A stretch of DNA of 5,202 nt from Nanobdellota archaeon (GTDB lineage Archaea > Nanobdellota > Nanobdellia > Woesearchaeales > JAUYGA01), in the NCBI GenBank assembly GCA_030690755.1, contig JAUYGA010000036.1, positions 1 through 5,202 on the forward strand, in the 5' to 3' direction. The position numbers and the translations under genes were made by a program. Positions 1 through 5,131 of the stretch are shown piece by piece (the stretch's first letter is position 1; each line of letters starts with the position of its first letter). The notes under the pieces are model-generated. The model was not told the DNA's origin, did no database searches, and saw only the letters and a list, made by a program, of their open reading frames with translations.

Positions 1-254
1 ACGCCCGCGAACTCATGAGAAGAATACAAGACTTAAGAAAACAAGCAGGCATGAAAAAAACAGACGAGATAACCCTTGCAATAAGCTGCTCTGAAAAAAT
101 GAAGAAAAACATTACAGTCTGGAAAACCCAGATAGCTGAAAAAGTCGGAGCAAAAGAAATCACATTTTCTAAAGAAATAAAACACGAAAAACAGGCAAGC
201 AACGAATTCAAAATAAAAGAAGAAAAGTTTTCTGTTAGTTTAGAAAAGATTTAA
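1..254 (+). CDS. ileS: Isoleucyl-tRNA synthetase, C-terminal end (partial, 5' end outside window)
   Basis: The frame is open from the left edge (first full codon at 3) to TAA at 252-254, giving the last 83 residues of a larger protein. The visible start AREL followed by MRRIQDLRKQAGMKKTDEI matches the conserved C-terminal stretch of archaeal-type IleRS, where an 'AREVvRRIQdlRKeAGl...D.I.l' helix follows the anticodon-binding domain. The closing KIKEEKFSVSLEKI fits the usual small beta-rich IleRS tail. IleRS charges tRNA-Ile in the cytosol; the catalytic HIGH and KMSKS regions lie outside the window. The ATG at 15 is internal, not a start, because the homology continues upstream of it. ValRS shares part of this tail, so IleRS is a preference rather than proof. 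The gene converges on the minus-strand radical SAM gene, and its end is followed directly by the repeat element at 286-445. Confidence 0.85.
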   Translation, partial: ARELMRRIQDLRKQAGMKKTDEITLAISCSEKMKKNITVWKTQIAEKVGAKEITFSKEIKHEKQASNEFKIKEEKFSVSLEKI

Positions 255-285
255 GTTATTTAATTTACCTATTTCTGACCATACA

Positions 286-445
286 AAGGCATTGAAAAGC
301 TCTCACTCTCGTTCGGGGTGCTATCGGCTCAGCTTGTTCTTTTGTTTTTTTATTGCAATTTTCTCTCTGGAACTCCGAAAATTGCTCGCTGTAAACTTTA
401 ATTAGCTTCGCAGATTGATAGCACCCTTTAACTTTTCAATGCCTT
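286..445 (-). repeat. Repeat element copy 1 (160 bp, nested inverted repeats), no ORF
   Basis: A 14-bp perfect inverted repeat closes the element: AAGGCATTGAAAAG at 286-299 and its complement at 432-445. Inside it a second perfect arm pair, GGGTGCTATC at 316-325 with GATAGCACCC at 417-426, continues the pairing. A 9-bp perfect hairpin, GCAATTTTC at 355-363 with GAAAATTGC at 377-385, forms the core. Three concentric stems in 160 bp are seen directly. The ends match the second element at 4797-5113 when that one is reverse-complemented, so the minus strand is given here to mark orientation relative to copy 2. It fills the gap between the converging ileS and radical SAM genes. No convincing coding frame is present. 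It may be a MITE-like mobile element or a structured RNA. Confidence 0.75.
338..351 (+). terminator. T-rich tract, possible ileS terminator
   Basis: A pyrimidine-rich run with TTTT, a G and then seven T (345-351) lies about 85 bp after the ileS stop, on the ileS sense strand, inside repeat copy 1. Archaeal RNA polymerase can stop at such oligo-T tracts without a hairpin. The first 30 bp after the stop are only moderately T-rich, so this is the best plus-strand candidate. Location inside a repeat makes it tentative. Confidence 0.35.
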
Positions 446-446
446 C

Positions 447-468
447 AAAAAAAAGAGTCAATAAAAAA
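447..468 (-). terminator. Oligo-T terminator tracts after the radical SAM gene
   Basis: Read on the minus strand, the stop codon at 472 is followed within 4 bp by a T6 run (468-463) and then a T8 run (454-447). This is the usual form of archaeal intrinsic termination. It would end the nth-radical SAM transcript just before repeat copy 1. Confidence 0.55.
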
Positions 469-471
469 GAA

Positions 472-1383
472 CTAAACCAAACTCATCTGCATCTCATCCT
501 GCGTTTTGGGCCTAAACTTTGGCATTTTTTCTCTCATGCCATGATTGCGCAATAGCGCTCTTACTCTCTCGCCAAGCCTTTTTGTATAATCCTTATCAGG
601 AGAATAGCCATAACGGTAAAGATATTTATATTTCTCCTTAAGATCCTGAAGATTTTCAGAAAAATTCTCTGCCAAAAATTCCATAAAAAACTTCTCCTGA
701 TCATCGCAAAGAGTCATTGGAGAATGCATAACATAATTTGCGCCATTATTGCTCAAATCCAAAATTGACTTATCAAGAAGCTCATCAGAATCAGTGATAA
801 AAGGAACAACCGGCATAAGACAAGCGCCAGTGATGATACCTTGCTTGTTAAGCTCATTCATCGCAGCAAGCCTTCTAGACGGACGGGTCGCGCCATGCTC
901 CAAAACATTAGACAACTTATCATCTGTTGTTGAAAAAGAAAACGTAACAGCGCAGAAATTCTTTGCAGACAATTTCTTAAGAAGATCTAGGTCACGTAAA
1001 ACAAGATCTGATTTTGTCAAGATATGGCAGGGAAAACCCTTATTAAGGATTACCTGAAGACATTTTCTTGTGATTCCATACTTATGTTCAGCCGGCTGAT
1101 AGACATCTGTGACACCGCCGCCGACACAAATGACCTCTTTTTCCTTTATCGTCGGCAATTTCTTTGCAAGAAGCTCTGCAGCATTTATCTTTATCTCAAT
1201 TTTTGAATCAAAAGTCTCATTGCCTCCTTTGGGCCAATACTTTTTAGAACGACCATCGCAATAGCTGCAGCCATGTTGGCAGCCGCGGTAAGGATTGAAT
1301 GAATACCTGCATTGGAACCAAGAATCAACTTCTTTATACTTGTTCAATATGCTTTTTGTAGTTGTTTCGATGAATTCTTTCAT
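472..1383 (-). CDS. SplB-like radical SAM protein (COG1533-type, 'DNA repair photolyase' group)
   Basis: This 303-residue protein carries NPYRGCQHGCSYC, with Cys35, Cys39 and Cys42 forming the CxxxCxxC motif that binds the SAM-cleaving [4Fe-4S] cluster. VGGGVTDVYQP (87-97) supplies the glycine-rich SAM-contact segment. ITRKCLQVILNKGFP (104-118), LTKSDLVLRDLDLL (122-135) and MPVVPFITDSDE (190-201) match the conserved core of the spore photoproduct lyase-like family. Length is normal for the group. Experimental function is known only for true spore photoproduct lyases, which repair thymine photodimers; most COG1533 proteins are uncharacterised, so DNA repair is inference. The gene starts 11 bp after nth stops and is therefore likely co-transcribed, which supports a repair role. 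No clear Shine-Dalgarno precedes the ATG at 1383, so translational coupling to nth is plausible. The residue after the third Cys is Asp (YCDGRS), where many relatives have YCYAR. Confidence 0.85.
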   Translation of the reverse strand: MKEFIETTTKSILNKYKEVDSWFQCRYSFNPYRGCQHGCSYCDGRSKKYWPKGGNETFDSKIEIKINAAELLAKKLPTIKEKEVICVGGGVTDVYQPAEHKYGITRKCLQVILNKGFPCHILTKSDLVLRDLDLLKKLSAKNFCAVTFSFSTTDDKLSNVLEHGATRPSRRLAAMNELNKQGIITGACLMPVVPFITDSDELLDKSILDLSNNGANYVMHSPMTLCDDQEKFFMEFLAENFSENLQDLKEKYKYLYRYGYSPDKDYTKRLGERVRALLRNHGMREKMPKFRPKTQDEMQMSLV

Positions 1384-1394
1384 TTTGAAAAGGG

Positions 1395-2042
1395 TTAATT
1401 TGCATTATTCTTAAAATAATCACACATCTTTACCAAAGGACACGAGCTTGGAATTTCTAAACAAAGCGGTTTAACAGGTTTGCAGGTCTGCTGGCCGTGC
1501 TTCACAAGAAGCTCATTAATAATAATCCACTCTTTTTTCTTAAAAATCTTCATCAATTCCTGTTCTGTCTGTTCTGGCTTATCTGTTTTTACTAAACCAA
1601 TTCTGTTAGAGATGCGATGAACATGAACATCAACTGGAATAGCCGGCTTATGAAAAGCATAGACCAAAACACAATTAGCAGTTTTCCTCCCAACCCCTGG
1701 AAGAGACATCAAGCTTTCAAGATTTTCTGGAACCTTCCCATCAAATTTATCGACGATAATTTTTGATATTTCCTTGATTCGCTTTGCTTTTGTCTTATAA
1801 AAACCAATTGGCTTTATTATCTTTTCAATAGCGCTTGTTTTTGCAGCAACAAACTGCTTTGGAGTTGAAAACTGCCCGAATAAGATTGGTGAAATCCTGT
1901 AAGTTGTCTTATCATTCGCTCGCTGACTTAAAACAGTCGAAATCAGCACATAAAAAGGGTCTTCTCCCCGCTCAAAAAAGGAAATCCCATACTTTTTCCT
2001 TAACAAGGCAACTATCTCTGAATATTTATTTGGTTTAGTCAT
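1395..2042 (-). CDS. nth: Endonuclease III (DNA glycosylase/AP lyase)
   Basis: This HhH-family base-excision enzyme (215 residues from the ATG at 2042) removes oxidised pyrimidines and cleaves the resulting abasic site. Numbering from one residue upstream, it shows LISTVLSQRANDKTT (34-48), then the helix-hairpin-helix LPGVGRKTAN (115-124) with catalytic Lys121, then PVDVHVHR (137-144) with catalytic Asp139. The C-terminal iron-sulfur loop follows with Cys188, 195, 202 and 208. Spacing is C-X6-C-X6-C-X5-C, whereas the common pattern is C-X6-C-X2-C-X5-C, so the middle loop is four residues longer. The frame can be extended one codon to a TTG at 2045, but ATG at 2042 is preferred. A TATA-like box at 2065-2073 would give a nearly leaderless mRNA. 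It is the first gene of a two-gene unit with the radical SAM protein, 11 bp downstream. Confidence 0.93.
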   Translation of the reverse strand: MTKPNKYSEIVALLRKKYGISFFERGEDPFYVLISTVLSQRANDKTTYRISPILFGQFSTPKQFVAAKTSAIEKIIKPIGFYKTKAKRIKEISKIIVDKFDGKVPENLESLMSLPGVGRKTANCVLVYAFHKPAIPVDVHVHRISNRIGLVKTDKPEQTEQELMKIFKKKEWIIINELLVKHGQQTCKPVKPLCLEIPSSCPLVKMCDYFKNNAN

Positions 2043-2064
2043 CAAAATAAGTTAGTCAGATGAG

Positions 2065-2073
2065 TTTAAAATA
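2065..2073 (-). promoter_or_regulatory. Probable TATA box for nth-radical SAM operon
   Basis: Read on the minus strand the box is TATTTTAAA, 23-31 bp before the ATG at 2042. This is the position expected when transcription starts at or just before the start codon, as in leaderless archaeal genes. No Shine-Dalgarno is visible before the ATG, in agreement with that. Confidence 0.5.
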
Positions 2074-2101
2074 TTTTCCTCAACTTTAGTATAAAATCAT
2101 T

Positions 2102-2144
2102 AAAAAATGAAAAGAATAAAAAAGAAATAAAAAAAACAAAAAAA
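2102..2144 (-). terminator. T-rich terminator after the lipoprotein gene
   Basis: Starting 14 bp after the lipoprotein stop, the minus strand has T7 (2144-2138), G, T8 (2136-2129), then several further T runs down to 2102. This is a strong archaeal oligo-T terminator cluster and separates the lipoprotein transcript from the nth promoter at 2065-2073. Confidence 0.65.
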
Positions 2145-2158
2145 CCTACTTGGCGTAT

Positions 2159-3439
2159 TTATTGTATGTCCAAAGAAGGTGGTCTGTTCTGATTATTCAC
2201 ATAGATGGTAACACTATAACTTACCTTATTTGTACCATCACTAGCTTCAAATGTTGCTGTGAACATCTTTTTACCTTCAATAGCAGTTACTGAATCATAA
2301 CCAGGAGTCCACTTGAATTCTCTGGTTCTGCTATCAAATGTAGCTCCTAAAGGCAGGTCTTTTGCAGTTATAGTCACAACATCATTCTCTGAATCAGTTG
2401 CTGAAACAGTAAATGGTAATAAAGGTTGATTTTCATTAACTGTTTGATCATTTATTGAAGCAAAAACAGGAGGTTTGTTCTTTCCTTTGACAACAAGTGA
2501 AAATGTTTGTGTCACAGCTTTATTTCCATCTGCTGCTGTAACATTAATCCTATAAGCGCCTTGGTCTCCTTCTTTAGTCTGCCAAACACCTTGGTCATTA
2601 AAAGGAGCTGAGAAGCTTACTGTAACTTTATCACCGTCAGAATCATATGCCTTTGGAACAATTGTCACTTTATCGCCTTCCTGAACATTAACATCACTGA
2701 ATGTGTCAAGTACAGGCGCTCTGTTTGCTTTTCTTACACTAACCTTAACAACCTGAACAGCTTTCTGATTGCCATCATTTGCAGTTACTGTAACTAGATA
2801 ATCTCCAGCATCTCCGAATTTTGTCTGATATTCTTGACTAGTCATCCAACCAGAGTAAGTCATTTTCAATGCATCTCCGTCTGGATCTACTGCATTAGGA
2901 TTAAGACTGACTTTTTCTCCTTCACTTACAATAACGTCAGCCATCTTGCCTATAGCAGGGGCTCTGTTTCTTGTAGCTAAAACAACAAGAACTTTCTTAG
3001 AAACTTGACTAACACCGTCTGAAACAGTTATGGTCACAAGATATTCACCTGCATCTGCCTCAGTTGTCTGCCATGTACCTTCCTTATCAAAAGGAGCAGT
3101 AAAGGAATATGTCAAAATATTATTATCATCATCTTTTACTTTCAATCTTGATTTAAGATCAATAAGCTGAGAAACATTATATATCAATCTTGGGATGTTT
3201 TCTGCGGTCTTTCCTTCAACACTTGCAGGGGCAGTATCCTCAGAAATTGGTTTTGTGTCTTTAAGATCTGTGCTTGTAGCAGTATCCTTAACATTTGCGC
3301 CTACTGGCTGACAAACGCCATTAACATCAGGTATGCAAAAATCTCCGCTAGGATCAGTCTTGTCAGGAGTGCATCCTGCAATAAAAATAACAGAAACCAA
3401 TATCGCCAAAACACCTATCACACTTTTTATTTTATTCAT
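2159..3439 (-). CDS. Lipoprotein with four cadherin/PKD-like Ig-fold repeats
   Basis: The 426-residue product begins with a short charged start, a hydrophobic stretch (about 7-20) and a lipobox IAGC with Cys23 as the predicted lipidated residue, so it should be exported and anchored to the outer face of the membrane. A Thr/Ser/Asp-rich linker (about 24-80) with Cys35 and Cys43 follows. Then come four beta-sandwich repeats at about 81-157, 158-238, 239-320 and 321-417. Boundaries are marked by NRAP, NRAP, NKPP and NRPP. Repeats 1-3 share a GDAGEYLVTVTxxDG-like strand typical of PKD/cadherin-like domains. Repeat 4 has LPLGATFDSRTREFKWTPG, typical of dystroglycan-type cadherin-like/putative Ig domains. 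Acidic loops DPDGD, DSDGD and DSEND suggest calcium binding. The protein stops just after a fifth NRPPSLD boundary motif. Adhesion or surface structure is a likely role, but the ligand is unknown. The start at 3439 is supported by a GGGGTGA Shine-Dalgarno 5 bp upstream. Confidence 0.85.
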   Translation of the reverse strand: MNKIKSVIGVLAILVSVIFIAGCTPDKTDPSGDFCIPDVNGVCQPVGANVKDTATSTDLKDTKPISEDTAPASVEGKTAENIPRLIYNVSQLIDLKSRLKVKDDDNNILTYSFTAPFDKEGTWQTTEADAGEYLVTITVSDGVSQVSKKVLVVLATRNRAPAIGKMADVIVSEGEKVSLNPNAVDPDGDALKMTYSGWMTSQEYQTKFGDAGDYLVTVTANDGNQKAVQVVKVSVRKANRAPVLDTFSDVNVQEGDKVTIVPKAYDSDGDKVTVSFSAPFNDQGVWQTKEGDQGAYRINVTAADGNKAVTQTFSLVVKGKNKPPVFASINDQTVNENQPLLPFTVSATDSENDVVTITAKDLPLGATFDSRTREFKWTPGYDSVTAIEGKKMFTATFEASDGTNKVSYSVTIYVNNQNRPPSLDIQ

Positions 3440-3444
3440 CTAAT

Positions 3445-3451
3445 TCACCCC
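3445..3451 (-). promoter_or_regulatory. Shine-Dalgarno of the lipoprotein gene
   Basis: The minus strand reads GGGGTGA, ending 5 bp before the ATG at 3439. It contains the GGTGA core complementary to the archaeal 16S rRNA 3' end and fixes the start codon. It also shows that this gene has a true 5' leader, unlike the nearby genes. Confidence 0.75.
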
Positions 3452-3489
3452 ATCCTCTTAATGGTTAATTTAATTGTCTCTTTTTTTGT

Positions 3490-3498
3490 TATATTAAA
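3490..3498 (-). promoter_or_regulatory. Candidate proximal TATA box for the lipoprotein gene
   Basis: The minus strand reads TTTAATATA. A start site about 25 bp downstream (near 3468) would leave a leader of about 30 nt containing the Shine-Dalgarno. Just around it, ACCGCAT occurs twice as a direct repeat (plus strand 3498-3504 and 3514-3520, 16 bp apart), which could be a regulator site but may be chance. Confidence 0.4.
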
Positions 3499-3577
3499 CC
3501 GCATTAACATCATACCGCATGATTAATTACACTTAAATGCGCTCAACAAATGTTGTTATTCAATAATATACATATTG

Positions 3578-3592
3578 TATTTAAACTTTTCG
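3578..3592 (-). promoter_or_regulatory. Candidate distal BRE/TATA promoter upstream of the lipoprotein gene
   Basis: The minus strand has CGAAAAG (3592-3586) directly followed by TTTAAATA (3585-3578), the purine-rich BRE plus TATA arrangement typical of strong archaeal promoters. The expected start is near 3553, giving a leader of about 115 nt for the lipoprotein. As a match to consensus it is better than the proximal box at 3490-3498, and both could be used. No small gene is convincing between it and 3439. Confidence 0.5.
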
Positions 3593-3764
3593 GTGGTATC
3601 TAATAAAATATACTTCATCAGTCAGTGGTAAATATGACCATATATGACAACTTATCCGAATCATTCTCTGCGCGTCAAATCATACGAGAGAAAAATAAAA
3701 GTTAGCAATCACTTATATAATCACCCCTTAGACTTCAAACCAAACTGAAACCTTCCTCTCAAAC
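3593..3764. other. Intergenic region between the ribL end and the distal lipoprotein promoter
   Basis: No gene is recognised here. It is the upstream part of the 325-bp gap 3440-3764. On the minus strand it holds a weak T-rich run (3700-3691) about 65 bp after the ribL stop, which may terminate ribL, and a TTATATAA sequence (3713-3720) that could be a TATA box but has no gene properly placed for it. A 27-codon minus-strand frame (3664-3581) lacks a ribosome binding site and overlaps the distal promoter, so it is not called. Confidence 0.5.
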
Positions 3765-4196
3765 TCATTTTATTTTCTTCCTCATTATGCTTGACTTGTA
3801 AATCTCTTCTTTATGAGGTTTGAGCCTGACAATAAGTGGACTGATACCTCGCTCAGATAAAATCTTTCTAAGATTACCTGTAAAACTAGTTTGATCATAA
3901 CCTAAACAGATGACATCAGGATTTATTTTTAGAATAACTGCATATTTGTCGTCGATATTTCCAAGAACCGCTTTGTCTACCTGCTTGCTAACTGTCTTTA
4001 AGCGAATTTTTTCAGAATGAATTGGCTTGATTTTTTTGACCTGCAAAACAGTCTTGTCTCTTGCGACAACTGCAACAAGATAATCACCGTATTTTCTAGC
4101 CTGTTTAAATAAATCAACATGACCCAAATGCAATAAATCAAATGTTCCGAATACCAGAACAACTTTCTTTTTATTAACTTGTTTTTTAATTTCCAT
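3765..4196 (-). CDS. ribL: FAD synthase, archaeal cytidylyltransferase-family (RibL-like)
   Basis: Archaeal RibL transfers AMP from ATP to FMN to make FAD in the cytosol and is unrelated to bacterial RibF. The 143-residue product begins with a basic stretch, then VVLVFGTFDLLHLGHVDLF with GTFD (17-20) and the nucleotide-binding HLGH (23-26). It continues with a VDKAVLGNIDDKY segment (73-85) and INPDVICLGYDQ (91-102), whose GYDQ is characteristic of this archaeal subfamily. The tail KSSIMRKKI (134-142) replaces the ISTT-type motif of CTP-using relatives. Length is close to the roughly 150 residues of the family. The frame is open up to a TTG at 4247, touching the kinase stop, but the ATG at 4196 places the conserved core at the expected distance. 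It lies 51 bp after the kinase gene; co-transcription is likely. Glycerol-phosphate cytidylyltransferase-like activity is a less likely alternative. Confidence 0.82.
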   Translation of the reverse strand: MEIKKQVNKKKVVLVFGTFDLLHLGHVDLFKQARKYGDYLVAVVARDKTVLQVKKIKPIHSEKIRLKTVSKQVDKAVLGNIDDKYAVILKINPDVICLGYDQTSFTGNLRKILSERGISPLIVRLKPHKEEIYKSSIMRKKIK

Positions 4197-4247
4197 ATTC
4201 AACAACAACTCATAAATCAATTGGTTTTTTAATAAATGACTTTTCAA

Positions 4248-4751
4248 TTATCTCTTCAGATATGATAAACATTCATTAATACATTCAGGCAAGGGCAAAT
4301 CAGTATTGATTATTTTATGCTTCTCTTTTATTGAATCAAATCTTGATTTGACATCAAAATAAAGCTTTTTGTCACGATCACCTGCTTTATGCGTCTTTTT
4401 CTGAAGAGTTATGCGTTTAAGAGAGGTTTCATCAGAACAACTGCAAAGCAAAATATTAAACTTTTCTTTATTTACAAATGCAACATGCTTTGCAACAAGA
4501 ATCTCTGTTTGATGACTGAATGGCATCTCTAAAATAACATTCTTGCCTTCCTTAATATAGCTGTCTGCGAGGCTTAGCATTTTCTCAAAAGTTTTATCTT
4601 TCTGTTCCTTAGAACCATAAATAGCAGGCTTAAACAATTTTTCCATCAAATCATCCCTTGACAAGATAATGGATCCTGAAATCTTCTTCTGCAAATGTTT
4701 TGCAATAGTTGATTTTCCAGTTCCAGGAAGTCCTGCAATTATATTCAACAT
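4248..4751 (-). CDS. Small P-loop kinase (AAA_33 / 'predicted kinase' type), substrate unknown
   Basis: The 167-residue protein starts almost directly with a Walker A motif, GLPGTGKST (7-15). It continues with LSRDDLMEKLF (30-40), the conserved acidic motif after strand 2 in the polynucleotide/zeta-toxin-like kinase group. GKNVILEMPF (69-78) is the strand before the Walker B-like region. CSDETSLKRI (105-114) and the basic segment to about 128 (QKKTHKAGDRD) resemble the lid. Such single-domain kinases phosphorylate small molecules or nucleic acid ends; nothing here identifies the substrate. The frame is open upstream to 4949, but that extension runs through the GC-rich repeat and looks non-protein. 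The ATG at 4751 is fixed by the P-loop position and by a TATA box at 4775-4782. It is the first gene of a likely unit with ribL, though a role in flavin metabolism is only a neighbourhood hint. Confidence 0.8.
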   Translation of the reverse strand: MLNIIAGLPGTGKSTIAKHLQKKISGSIILSRDDLMEKLFKPAIYGSKEQKDKTFEKMLSLADSYIKEGKNVILEMPFSHQTEILVAKHVAFVNKEKFNILLCSCSDETSLKRITLQKKTHKAGDRDKKLYFDVKSRFDSIKEKHKIINTDLPLPECINECLSYLKR

Positions 4752-4774
4752 AAACCAAAAATTAAAAAGCAAGT

Positions 4775-4782
4775 TATTTAAA
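4775..4782 (-). promoter_or_regulatory. TATA box of the kinase-ribL unit, possibly bidirectional
   Basis: The minus strand reads TTTAAATA, ending 24 bp before the ATG at 4751, which is ideal for a leaderless transcript and rules against longer starts for the kinase. The box reads TATTTAAA on the plus strand, so it is nearly symmetric. A plus-strand start about 25 bp away would fall near 4800-4807, close to the left end of repeat copy 2 (4797). The plus-strand role is inference. Confidence 0.6.
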
Positions 4783-4796
4783 TGTATCTCTTGAAC

Positions 4797-5113
4797 GGCT
4801 GCATTGAAAAGTCCCATTGGCATAAGGCACAAAAAATAAAATAATATTTGTCGAAAATCCAGCCAGTCAGGGCGGCCGACGGCCATTTTCTGCGGAAAAT
4901 GTCCTACGCGACATCCCGGATGGAGCATCCCCTGTCGCGTCGGCGCCATGGCTGGATTTTCTCAAATTCAGAACGGAGTGGGACTTCGAAGAATGTTCCA
5001 CACTAGTGCGGGTATCGCTAAGCGCAGCGAACGCGATGCCAGAGACTATGTCTCTGAGCACCTTTAGGGTGAAACCCTAAGTGGTCGAACGTTAGTGAGG
5101 TTTCAATGCAGCC
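4797..5113 (+). repeat. Repeat element copy 2 (317 bp, GC-rich, highly structured), candidate ncRNA or MITE
   Basis: It is closed by a perfect 13-bp inverted repeat: GGCTGCATTGAAA (4797-4809) and its complement (5101-5113). Further arm pairs seen inside are: 4809-4816 with 4979-4986 (8 bp); 4853-4865 with 4949-4961 (13 bp perfect); 4871-4881 with 4938-4947 (one bulge); hairpin 4884-4890/4895-4901 with TGCG loop; 4906-4913 with 4933-4940 (8 bp); 4918-4922 with 4926-4930; 5011-5018 with 5033-5040 (one G-U); 5040-5046 with 5050-5056; 5064-5070 with 5074-5080 (GAA loop). A few share bases (the three nucleotides at 4938-4940 are claimed twice), so not all can form together. G+C over 4861-5100 is about 56%, well above the flanks. 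Ends are homologous to copy 1 at 286-445 in opposite orientation. It separates the kinase from the plus-strand gene at 5156. I did not recognise RNase P RNA, SRP RNA, rRNA or tRNA signatures. Confidence 0.75.
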
Positions 5114-5131
5114 TATTGAACAAACTCTCTT

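Noticed and set aside
749..1206. Plus-strand open frames opposite the radical SAM gene
   Set aside because: They are antisense to a well-supported conserved gene and their products show no recognisable features.
1835..2038. Plus-strand open frame opposite nth
   Set aside because: Antisense to the conserved endonuclease III N-terminal region.
3494..3520. 8-codon upstream frame in the lipoprotein leader
   Set aside because: Very short, no ribosome binding site, and would be absent if the proximal promoter is used.
3590..3660. C/D-box-like sRNA signals (CTGA next to TGATGA, minus strand)
   Set aside because: The boxes overlap and no properly spaced second C and D pair is present.
3581..3664. 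27-codon minus-strand frame in the ribL-lipoprotein gap
   Set aside because: No ribosome binding site, and its stop overlaps the best promoter candidate of the region.
4197..4247. Longer ribL starting at TTG 4247
   Set aside because: Rare start codon, no ribosome binding site, and the extra 17 residues precede a family core already at the usual distance from the ATG at 4196.
4752..4949. N-terminal extension of the kinase to an ATG at 4949
   Set aside because: The added 66 residues are translated repeat sequence with no family similarity; the P-loop normally lies near the N-terminus and the TATA box at 4775-4782 lies inside the extension.
4867..5061. 64-codon minus-strand open frame in copy 2
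   Set aside because: Arises from GC-rich inverted repeats, has no ribosome binding site and a low-complexity product; explained by the structured element.
4797..5113. RNase P RNA or SRP RNA
   Set aside because: A GAAAAGTCCC near the closing stem recalls the RNase P GAGGAAAGTCC region, but the other conserved regions are not seen; the SRP helix 8 motif is also not seen.
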